A stretch of DNA of 47,677 nucleotides from Treponema sp. Its GTDB lineage: Bacteria; Spirochaetota; Spirochaetia; Treponematales; Treponemataceae. The position numbers and the translations under genes are program-made. The stretch is from the NCBI GenBank assembly GCA_016293645.1, contig JAEDDW010000007.1, positions 1 to 47,677 on the forward strand, in the 5' to 3' direction. Of the stretch, positions 24,648 to 30,835 are shown one piece after another. How positions within the stretch are numbered: the stretch's first letter is position 1; the number at the start of each line of letters is the position of its first letter. The notes under the pieces were generated by a model. It did no database searches. It was given only the letters and a program-made list of their open reading frames with translations, and was not told the origin of the DNA.

Positions 24648-24716
24648 AAAAAAAAGCGGATCGCCCTAAGGAGGAATAAATGGCGATCCGTTTCATATAT
24701 GATTAATTTGCTGCTG
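24648..24716 (-). ncRNA. Candidate small RNA with an anti-Shine-Dalgarno loop
   Basis: A perfect 9-bp stem CGGATCGCC/GGCGATCCG (24657-24690) is followed on the minus strand by CTTTTTTTT, a classic intrinsic terminator, yet no gene lies upstream on that strand. The 16-base loop reads ATTTATTCCTCCTTAG, exposing CCTCCTT, the same core as the 16S rRNA 3' end. A plausible promoter (TTGACT, 17 bases, TATCCT) lies at 24723-24751. The transcript would be about 70 nt. Loops with CCUCC are typical of small RNAs that pair with ribosome binding sites. No known family is recognised. Confidence 0.42.
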
Positions 24717-24722
24717 GTTGTA

Positions 24723-24751
24723 AGGATATAATATTTAATGATTGTAGTCAA
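24723..24751 (-). promoter_or_regulatory. Possible promoter of the anti-SD small RNA
   Basis: TTGACT (24746-24751 on the minus strand) with TATCCT 17 bases away, or TATATC at 15 bases. The -10 element is weak. Confidence 0.35.
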
Positions 24752-24875
24752 TACTTTCTGAAAGAAATTTCGTGAAAACTTAAGAAAATCTTACGGTATT
24801 TTGCATTTATTGATAAATCATATCTTTTTTTAATTTCTCTACCAAATTATCTGAATATGGTTTATAATTGCCACC

Positions 24876-26084
24876 ATGAATAAAAAAGTTCTGTCGGTTT
24901 TATTTGCCTCATTTATGGGGCTGCCCCTGCTTTTTGCAGGACCCATTACCGCTTTCAGGTTTGAGGGATTGAAAAAAACAAAGGAATTTGCCGTCAAACG
25001 CAGTCTTGATGAATTCATTGGATTTGAAAGCAATCAGGAAACCTTTCGTTCGATAAAAACCGATCTGCAGGCTTCGGGAATTTTTTCAGAAATAGAACTT
25101 GAGGAAGAAGAGGCAGAAGACGGAACTGTAGTGGTCGTCAACCTGAAGGAAAAGATTTCTTTCCTTGCCGTTCCTCTTTTCACGGTCTCAGGCGGAAACA
25201 TTACAGGCGGAGCCTTTGTCCTTGACACGAATGCATTCGGACTCATGCACACTATGGCTTTGGGAGGATTTTTCTCAAAAAAGGAATTCCGTGGAATCAC
25301 CATGTTCTCAAAACCTCCTGCAGGACGTGCTCCCGGAGCTTCGATTTTCATGACAGCCGGAAGAAAAAACCAGATTTACTGTGACATGGATGACAAAAAG
25401 CGGATCGACTATGACATGATTTCCGCCAATATCGGAGGCACCGTCACGGAGAAATTCTCCAGCTTTTTCACGGGGTCTCTTACCGCCAATTTTGGATTCA
25501 GGGACATCGACAGGGATAAAGATGAGAAGGCGATGGGTGACAGCCGTTATGTTGAGATCAAGCCGGATTTGAAGCTAGGGACGACTGACTGGAACGGGGT
25601 CTTTCTTTCCTCAAAGTCCATCGAAGAGCAGTATGAGATATGCATATACACCGATCATTACATCTGGCACAGGTTTACGACCAGAATTGTTTTCCAGCAG
25701 CCGGTCATTGATGACCTGAGGTTCTTTTTCAGCGGAACTGGAATCTACGGACTGTTTGTCCCATATTCCGCATTCATTGGAAACAGTGCCCTTGGAGTCA
25801 GGCTTTTCCCCAAAGATTTCGGTTCAAAAATCGGAGGTGGAATCAATACCGGATTTGAATACGCCGCCTTCAAGACAAAAATGGGGATCTTCTCTCTCTA
25901 TGGCTGCTATCAGGTGGCAGTGGCAAAGGATTTTGACAGGGAGTACAAGTTGAATCAGGGAGTCGGCGGCGGAATGCAGATGTACCTCAAGCAGCTTGCC
26001 ATTCCTGCCATGAGTTTTGGTGTTGTCTACAACACGACGAAAAAAACATTTGCCAGCAGTTTTTCCATCGGTATGAATTTCTAG
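24876..26084 (+). CDS. Outer-membrane protein with one POTRA and a short Omp85-like barrel
   Basis: The 402-residue protein has a signal peptide (MNKKVLSVLFASFMGLPLLF, cleavage near AGPIT). One POTRA-like domain follows (about 24-95: ITAFRFEGLKKTKEFAVKRS, SIKTDLQASGIFSEIELEEE and VVVNLKEKISF). The rest is beta-rich with alternating patterns and aromatic ends (GGNITGGAFVLDTNAFGL, FFSKKEFRGITMF, GVRLFPKDFGSKIGGG, last residues SFSIGMNF ending in Phe). Start-of-barrel features resemble the BamA/TamA superfamily, but it is much shorter than BamA (about 800 residues, five POTRAs). It could transport or insert envelope proteins, or be only a porin-like relative. TTTATAAT lies just before the start. 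Confidence 0.6.
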   Translation: MNKKVLSVLFASFMGLPLLFAGPITAFRFEGLKKTKEFAVKRSLDEFIGFESNQETFRSIKTDLQASGIFSEIELEEEEAEDGTVVVVNLKEKISFLAVPLFTVSGGNITGGAFVLDTNAFGLMHTMALGGFFSKKEFRGITMFSKPPAGRAPGASIFMTAGRKNQIYCDMDDKKRIDYDMISANIGGTVTEKFSSFFTGSLTANFGFRDIDRDKDEKAMGDSRYVEIKPDLKLGTTDWNGVFLSSKSIEEQYEICIYTDHYIWHRFTTRIVFQQPVIDDLRFFFSGTGIYGLFVPYSAFIGNSALGVRLFPKDFGSKIGGGINTGFEYAAFKTKMGIFSLYGCYQVAVAKDFDREYKLNQGVGGGMQMYLKQLAIPAMSFGVVYNTTKKTFASSFSIGMNF

Positions 26085-26144
26085 AGTTCAGAATTGTTCA
26101 AGTCTCAGGTCTTATTTTTTTCAAGACGGAACAAGATATGCGTT

Positions 26145-26232
26145 TAAAAAAATAGAAGCTCCAGCGTTCACCAGAGCCTCTATCGTTCGGTTTCCCGAAC
26201 TAAAGGAGAGAGTTTTATCAGCTTTATAAGCT
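26145..26232 (-). ncRNA. Candidate orphan small RNA between the barrel gene and hsp20
   Basis: A consensus promoter (26239-26267) and a strong terminator delimit an ORF-less unit of about 88 nt. In order the transcript has a short stem AGCTTATAAAGCT, a CTCTCTCC run, a hairpin GTTCGG/CCGAAC with tetraloop GAAA, and a terminator stem of 11 bp (26154-26181) followed by ATTTTTTT. The CTCTCTCC run can pair with AGAGG at the foot of the terminator, so terminator and anti-terminator forms are possible. It is not 6S, SRP RNA, tmRNA or a tRNA by any landmark I can see. Alternatively it belongs to the hsp20 3' UTR, but a promoter inside argues against that. Confidence 0.55.
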
Positions 26233-26238
26233 GTTTTC

Positions 26239-26267
26239 AGTATACTTTTTAAACCCTCCAGTGTCAA
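26239..26267 (-). promoter_or_regulatory. Consensus promoter of the orphan small RNA
   Basis: On the minus strand TTGACA (26262-26267), a 17-base spacer, then TATACT (26239-26244). It is one of the best sigma-70 matches in the window and lies just past the hsp20 stop. Confidence 0.7.
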
Positions 26268-26289
26268 GGAAATTCGTTGAAATATTGTC

Positions 26290-26712
26290 TTATGCAGCGA
26301 TTATTTTTATCTTCTGTTCCTGGGTTTCTTCCTTGCGTCCGATTGTGATCGAAAGAACTCCGTTCTTGAAGTTTGCGGAAACCTTTGCAGGATCAATGTC
26401 CTTTGGCAAAGTGAAGCTTCTGCGGAATTCAGTGTGGGCCCAGTTCCTTTCGCGGATAAGCCAGATTTCTTCCTTTGCTTCTTCGTTTTTGTTTTCTTCA
26501 GCTTTCTTCTCAGCAGCTGCAATTGTAAGCACGTCATTCTTGAGCGTGATTTCAACGTCATCTTCTGTTTTTCCTGGAAGATCCATGCAGAGAACATAGC
26601 AGTCCTTTTTCTGCATTACGTCAACCTTTGGTGTCATGTAGGCGTTGCGTGCTGATGGGAATGAAAATCCGTCGTTTCCAAAAAGTGAATCCAAAAGTGA
26701 AAGTTCGTTCAT
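26290..26712 (-). CDS. Small heat-shock protein, Hsp20/alpha-crystallin family
   Basis: This 140-residue chaperone has an alpha-crystallin domain at about 26-130 (PKVDVMQKKDCYVLCMDLPG, VEITLKNDVLTIAAAEKK, FRRSFTLPKDIDPAKVSANF, FKNGVLSITIGR). The GVLSI motif and a C-terminal IKI (the I-x-I oligomer contact) are present. It binds unfolding proteins without ATP. A perfect AGGAGG precedes the start and sits in the loop of a small AACC/GGTT stem. Upstream lie a 6-bp inverted repeat and a sigma-54-like promoter instead of a CIRCE operator, so control may differ from classical HrcA regulation. Confidence 0.95.
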   Translation of the reverse strand: MNELSLLDSLFGNDGFSFPSARNAYMTPKVDVMQKKDCYVLCMDLPGKTEDDVEITLKNDVLTIAAAEKKAEENKNEEAKEEIWLIRERNWAHTEFRRSFTLPKDIDPAKVSANFKNGVLSITIGRKEETQEQKIKIIAA

Positions 26713-26762
26713 AGTCTTAACCCTCCTAGGTTATATAAAATTGTTTTCTGAAGTTTGATTCC

Positions 26763-26783
26763 GTAAGGTTGTTCCTGCCTTAC
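26763..26783. promoter_or_regulatory. Inverted repeat in the hsp20 leader
   Basis: GTAAGG (26763-26768) and CCTTAC (26778-26783) are separated by nine bases, the same spacer as CIRCE but with unrelated arms. It lies at the expected 5' end of the transcript from the sigma-54-like promoter. It could be an operator or a 5' RNA hairpin. Confidence 0.4.
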
Positions 26784-26794
26784 ACTTAACACTA

Positions 26795-26810
26795 TGCATA
26801 TTCTGTGCCA
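26795..26810 (-). promoter_or_regulatory. Sigma-54-like (-24/-12) promoter of hsp20
   Basis: The minus strand reads TGGCACAGAATATGCA. It matches the RpoN consensus TGGCACGRNNNTTGCW at all but two positions, with the obligatory GG and GC at correct spacing. It would start transcription about 70 bases before the hsp20 ATG. Treponemes are known to carry rpoN. Confidence 0.5.
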
Positions 26811-26988
26811 ACTTTAAAAATTTTATGAATTTTTTGAAAAAAAGCCTCTGGAACATGGTGGACAGGGTTTCCTGGATCTTCTTTCAGTCATTGTGTGTCA
26901 TTCTGATACATGGAGTTGAAATACGCCGGAATTCTGTGCCATATGTGCCCGGTAAAGATAATTGATGCAAAGAAAATGTCTCAATTTC

Positions 26989-27014
26989 TAAAATGTTGGA
27001 AATACAACATTTTA
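26989..27014. promoter_or_regulatory. Palindrome upstream of the ppdK promoter
   Basis: TAAAATGTTG and CAACATTTTA form perfect 10-bp arms around a 6-base centre, 88 bases upstream of the ppdK -35 box. The shape suits a dimeric repressor or activator site. No T run follows on the plus strand, so it is not a terminator of a plus-strand gene. Confidence 0.4.
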
Positions 27015-27101
27015 AGATTCGAGGAAATCAAGGTACGGCATGACATGAGTTCCGTAGAGATTTTTTTTTGTTTCTATATATTGCTTTTTAATGCACTTTT
27101 G

Positions 27102-27130
27102 TTGACGATAAAAAAAATTACTTGTATAAT
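27102..27130 (+). promoter_or_regulatory. Promoter of ppdK
   Basis: TTGACG (27102-27107), exactly 17 bases, then TATAAT (27125-27130). The leader would be about 25 bases long, with GGAGG at 27151-27155. Confidence 0.75.
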
Positions 27131-27161
27131 TTTTAGCTACATATATATATGGAGGACATTA

Positions 27162-30053
27162 ATGGCTAAGACCAAATATGTTTATTACTTTGGTGACGGT
27201 GATGCAGAAGGCGACGAGTCAATGCGTCTCATCCTCGGTGGAAAGGGTGCTAACCTTGCTCAGATGGCAAAGAAACCTTTGAGCCTTCCAGTTCCATCAG
27301 GATTCACAATTTCTATCGACGTATGTCAGGAATACTACAAGCTTGGAAAGAAGTATCCTGCATCTCTCGCAGCAGAAGTACAGAAGTACCTCACAAAGCT
27401 CGAAAAGTCTATGGGCAAGAAGCTCGGTGACGAAAAGGATCCACTCCTCGTTTCAGTTCGCTCAGGTGCAGCTGAATCAATGCCAGGTATGATGGATACA
27501 ATCCTCAACCTCGGTCTCAACGACAAGTCAGTTATCGGACTTGCAACAAAGACAAACAACCCTCGTTTCGCATGGGACGCATACCGCCGCTTCATCCAGA
27601 TGTACGGTAACGTTGCTATGGGTGTTGATCACGACAAATTTGAAGAAATCCTTGACTCTGTAAAGAAGGCTCGCGGTGTTAAAGAAGACGTTGAGCTCAA
27701 GACAGAAGACCTCCAGGAAGTTGTAGCTAAGTACAAGGCTATGTACAAGGCAGAAAAGGGCAAGGACTTCCCACAGGACCCACAGGAACAGATGTGGGGA
27801 GCTATCGGTGCCGTATTCGGTTCATGGATGAACGATCGCGCTATCGTTTACCGCAAGCTCAACAACATCGATGAAAACAAGATCAAGGGTACAGCTGTTA
27901 CTGTAATGGCAATGGTATTCGGTAACATGGGTGAAACATCAGGAACTGGTGTTGCATTCTCACGCGACCCTTCAACAGGTGAAAACAAGTTCATGGCAGA
28001 ATACCTCATCAACGCTCAGGGTGAAGACGTTGTTGCCGGTATCCGCACACCAATGGATATCTCTGCTCTCGAGAAGCAGCAGCCAAAGATCTTTGCTGAA
28101 ATCACAAAGATCCGCAACCGCCTCGAAAAGCACTACCGCGACATGCAGGACATGGAATTCACAGTTCAGGAAGGAAAGCTCTTCATGCTCCAGTGCCGCA
28201 ACGGTAAGCGCACAGGTCCAGCAGCTGTAAAGATGGCTGTAGACATGGTTGCAGAAAAGATGATCACAAAGGAAGAAGCACTTCTCCGCGTTAAGCCAGA
28301 TCAGCTTGACCAGCTTCTCCACCCACAGTTCGACAAGACAGCTCTCAAGAACGCAAAGCCACTCGCATCAGCTCTCAACGCATCTCCAGGTGCAGGTTGT
28401 GGTGCTATCGTATTCACAGCAGAAGAAGCTGTTGAATGGGACAAGGCTGGAAAGAAGGTAATGCTCGTTCGCAAGGAAACATCTCCAGATGATATCGCTG
28501 GTATGTACGTTGCACAGGGTATCCTTACTTCAACTGGTGGTCGTACATCACACGCAGCTGTTGTTGCCCGCGGTATGGGTACACCATGTGTTTGTGGTTG
28601 TGCAGAAGTTGTATTCCTCGACAAGGAAACAGTAAAGATCGGTGAAAAGACATTCAAGAAGGGTGACGTCATCTCTATCGACGGTTCAACAGGTAAGGTT
28701 TACGGTGAAGCTCTCGCAGTAACACCAGCAGCTGTTTCTGGCGACCTCAAGACATTCCTTGGTTGGGCAGATGAAATCCGTGCAAAGTCAGTTCGCACAA
28801 CAAAGTCTGGAAAGAAGGTTACAGGTTTCGGAGTTCTCGCAAACGCAGAACAGAACGAAGCAAAGCAGGCTTTCGACTTCGGTGCAGCTGGTATCGGTCT
28901 TTGCCGTACAGAACACATGTTCTTCGAAGAACCAAAGCTTTCTTCATTCCAGAAGATGATCATCTCTGAAAATGCAGAAGCTCGTAAGGCTAACCTCAAG
29001 GCTATCCTCCCACTTCAGCAGAAGGACTTCTACGAAATCATCAAGACAATGGAAGGACGCTCTGTAACAATCCGTCTCCTTGACCCACCTCTTAACGAAT
29101 TCGTACAGGCTGAAACACCAGAACTCGCTGCAGCACTTGCAAAGAAGCTTGGCGTATCAGTAGAAACAATCAACAAGAAGTATGCTGAACTCAACGAACA
29201 CAACCCAATGCTCGGACATCGTGGTTGCCGTCTCGCCATCACATACCCAGAAATCTACGAAATGCAGGTTGAAGCTATTGCCCGCGCAACAGCTAAGGCT
29301 CAGAAAGAAGGTATCAAGAACGACGTTCGCATCATGATCCCTAACGTAACAACATTCGCAGAACTTAAGCAGATCCGCGCACAGGCAGAAGCTGTAATCG
29401 CTACAGTTAACCAGGAATGCGGAACAAAGCTCAAGTTCCAGATCGGATCTATGATCGAATTCCCACGTGCTGCTTGTAACGCTGACAAGATTGCAGAATA
29501 TGCAGACTTCTTCTCATTCGGTACAAACGACCTTACTCAGACAACATACGGATTCTCACGCGACGACTACTCTAAGTTCATCGATTCTTACCTTGATCAG
29601 AAAGTTCTCCTCAAGGACCCATTTGCAACACTCGATGCAACTGGTGTTGGTGACATGATCGAAATCGCAGAAGCACGCGGACGTTCTGTAAACAAGGACC
29701 TCCACCTCGGCATCTGTGGTGAACACGGTGGTGACCCAGACTCAATCAAGCTTTGCTATGCTCTCGGTCTCAACTACGTATCATGTTCTCCATTCCGCGT
29801 ACCAGCAGCTCGTCTTGCAGGTGCACAGGCAGTAATCGAAGCAGCAAAGGCAGCCAAGGCAGCTAAGGCTCCAGCAAAGAAGGCAGCTCCTGCAAAGGCA
29901 GCAGCAAAGAAGGCTCCAGCTAAGAAAGTAGCAGAAAAGAAGGTAGCAGCAAAGAAGCCTGCAGCAAAGAAGGCTCCAGCAGCAAAGAAGGCTCCAGCAG
30001 CAAAGAAGCCTGCAGCAAAGAAGGCTCCAGCAAAGAAGACAACAAAGAAATAA
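27162..30053 (+). CDS. ppdK: Pyruvate, phosphate dikinase with Lys/Ala/Pro-rich tail
   Basis: The 963-residue enzyme interconverts pyruvate, ATP and phosphate with PEP, AMP and pyrophosphate. The ATP-grasp region shows GGKGANLAQMAK and SVRSGAAESMPGMMDTILNL. The swivelling phospho-histidine domain has GGRTSHAAVVARGMGTPCV with the catalytic His. The PEP/pyruvate barrel shows GLCRTEHMFF, FGTNDLTQTTYGFSRDD and GICGEHGGDP with the catalytic Cys. The usual end (SPFRVPAARLAGAQAVI) is reached near residue 892. Then 71 extra residues of only A, K, P, V, E and T follow, in PAAKK/APAKK repeats like histone H1 or HU tails. Codon choice is strongly biased (AAG, CTC, GAA), unlike its neighbours, as in a very highly expressed gene. 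Confidence 0.95.
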   Translation: MAKTKYVYYFGDGDAEGDESMRLILGGKGANLAQMAKKPLSLPVPSGFTISIDVCQEYYKLGKKYPASLAAEVQKYLTKLEKSMGKKLGDEKDPLLVSVRSGAAESMPGMMDTILNLGLNDKSVIGLATKTNNPRFAWDAYRRFIQMYGNVAMGVDHDKFEEILDSVKKARGVKEDVELKTEDLQEVVAKYKAMYKAEKGKDFPQDPQEQMWGAIGAVFGSWMNDRAIVYRKLNNIDENKIKGTAVTVMAMVFGNMGETSGTGVAFSRDPSTGENKFMAEYLINAQGEDVVAGIRTPMDISALEKQQPKIFAEITKIRNRLEKHYRDMQDMEFTVQEGKLFMLQCRNGKRTGPAAVKMAVDMVAEKMITKEEALLRVKPDQLDQLLHPQFDKTALKNAKPLASALNASPGAGCGAIVFTAEEAVEWDKAGKKVMLVRKETSPDDIAGMYVAQGILTSTGGRTSHAAVVARGMGTPCVCGCAEVVFLDKETVKIGEKTFKKGDVISIDGSTGKVYGEALAVTPAAVSGDLKTFLGWADEIRAKSVRTTKSGKKVTGFGVLANAEQNEAKQAFDFGAAGIGLCRTEHMFFEEPKLSSFQKMIISENAEARKANLKAILPLQQKDFYEIIKTMEGRSVTIRLLDPPLNEFVQAETPELAAALAKKLGVSVETINKKYAELNEHNPMLGHRGCRLAITYPEIYEMQVEAIARATAKAQKEGIKNDVRIMIPNVTTFAELKQIRAQAEAVIATVNQECGTKLKFQIGSMIEFPRAACNADKIAEYADFFSFGTNDLTQTTYGFSRDDYSKFIDSYLDQKVLLKDPFATLDATGVGDMIEIAEARGRSVNKDLHLGICGEHGGDPDSIKLCYALGLNYVSCSPFRVPAARLAGAQAVIEAAKAAKAAKAPAKKAAPAKAAAKKAPAKKVAEKKVAAKKPAAKKAPAAKKAPAAKKPAAKKAPAKKTTKK
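29838..30050 (+). repeat. Tandem repeats encoding the PPDK tail
   Basis: Repeats built on GCAGCAAAGAAGGCTCCA and GCAAAGAAGCCT encode the PAAKK units. Repeat number is likely to vary between strains by slippage; units stay in multiples of three bases. Confidence 0.7.
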
Positions 30054-30125
30054 CCGTAAAAATCACGTCCTGTGATTTTTACTCTGGGGGTTTCATAAAC
30101 GAAACTCTCGGGTTTCTTTGCAAGA

Positions 30126-30160
30126 CCCTCCCGGTAGAAATACTGGGAGGGATTTTTTTT
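30126..30160 (+). terminator. Terminator of ppdK
   Basis: CCCTCCC (30126-30132) pairs with GGGAGGG (30145-30151) with further pairing toward the loop, followed by ATTTTTTTT. It is the strongest intrinsic terminator in the window. Confidence 0.9.
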
Positions 30161-30162
30161 AT

Positions 30163-30285
30163 TTACCTTCAGTGCTACGAATATCATTGGATTGCAGTCC
30201 CATCAGCAGGGAACCGTTACTACCGATGAAAAAGGATTGGCAGAAGTTGCGGGCTTTAAGGGTGAATATCACCGGAACGTCAGTC
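30163..30285 (+). pseudogene. Relic of a glycoside-hydrolase-like C-terminus
   Basis: One frame reads SATNIIGLQSHQQGTVTTDE and continues KGLAEVAGFKGEYHRNV, without a start codon. The pattern TDEKG...GFxGEY resembles the end of family-10 xylanase-type glycoside hydrolases (TDENG...GFYGDY). The match begins immediately after the ppdK terminator and runs into the convergent dihydrofolate reductase stop. It is probably the leftover of a gene lost by deletion. The resemblance was judged by eye only. Confidence 0.3.
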
Positions 30286-30780
30286 AAAGCAAAAGGTTTT
30301 TACGTTGTTTTTCAGGGCAAGGGGAAGCTTTGGCATGAAAACAGTTGCCTCGGGAAATTCGTGGTTGAATACAGTTTCGTAGATTGTTCCGTCGATTAGA
30401 TTTTTCGTAAAGGCATATTCCAGAAGTTTCGCACCGCCGATCAAAAATATTTTTTTCTGTGAAAATTTATTCCGTGAAAAAAAATCGATGGCATCTTCCA
30501 GAGAAGAAAAAAAATTGAAATCATTTTCACTGATGGTGGCTGTGCTGTTCTTTGTTCGGTCTATCACGACATTTATTCTTCCAGTCAAAGGCCTGCTGAA
30601 AGTTCCGTAGGTATTGAAACCCATGATTACGATGTGACCCAGTGTGGTATTTTTGAAATGCTGCATATCTTTTCCTGCGCATTCATTGAGTTCCGGCTTT
30701 CCTTTCCACGGAAGACTTCCATCGGCAAGTGAGAATTCTCCATTGAGTCCATGGGCAAAAATTGCGTTCACTTTGGCCAT
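30280..30780 (-). CDS. Dihydrofolate reductase
   Basis: The 166-residue enzyme reduces dihydrofolate with NADPH. Visible signatures are AIFAHGLNGEFSLADGSLPW (the L-P-W substrate-loop block), HFKNTTLGHIVIMGFNTYGT (in place of the usual MGRKTWES), GRINVVIDR and FLIGGAKLLEYA (the IGG NADPH motif). The Asp or Glu at the active-site helix is less clear than in E. coli DHFR, so this is a divergent member. The start at 30780 gives MAKVNAIFAHGL; the open frame upstream of it has no family match. No thyA gene is adjacent. It is convergent with ppdK and divergent from the oligopeptide operon. Confidence 0.82.
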   Translation of the reverse strand: MAKVNAIFAHGLNGEFSLADGSLPWKGKPELNECAGKDMQHFKNTTLGHIVIMGFNTYGTFSRPLTGRINVVIDRTKNSTATISENDFNFFSSLEDAIDFFSRNKFSQKKIFLIGGAKLLEYAFTKNLIDGTIYETVFNHEFPEATVFMPKLPLALKNNVKTFCFD

Positions 30781-30835
30781 GAATTTAGAATAGTAAAAAG
30801 CCGCCAAAAAGGCTATACTATTGGTGGTGGGAAAA

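Noticed and set aside
24672..24707. Possible eight-codon leader peptide (MAIRFIYD) on the plus strand, preceded by AGGAGG
   Set aside because: No plus-strand promoter or downstream attenuated gene fits. The same DNA makes better sense as a minus-strand terminator loop, so it is treated under the small RNA candidate.
26152..26260. 6S RNA, SRP RNA or tracrRNA
   Set aside because: The unit is too short for 6S RNA, lacks the SRP GGAAGCAG-type loop, and no Cas9 or CRISPR repeat is present to pair with a tracrRNA.
29838..30050. CRISPR-like periodic repeat
   Set aside because: The periodicity is coding (PAAKK units), with no spacers and no cas genes in the window.
29774..30187. Minus-strand Ala/Phe-rich ORF
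   Set aside because: It is the complement of the Lys/Ala tail repeats of ppdK and covers its terminator.
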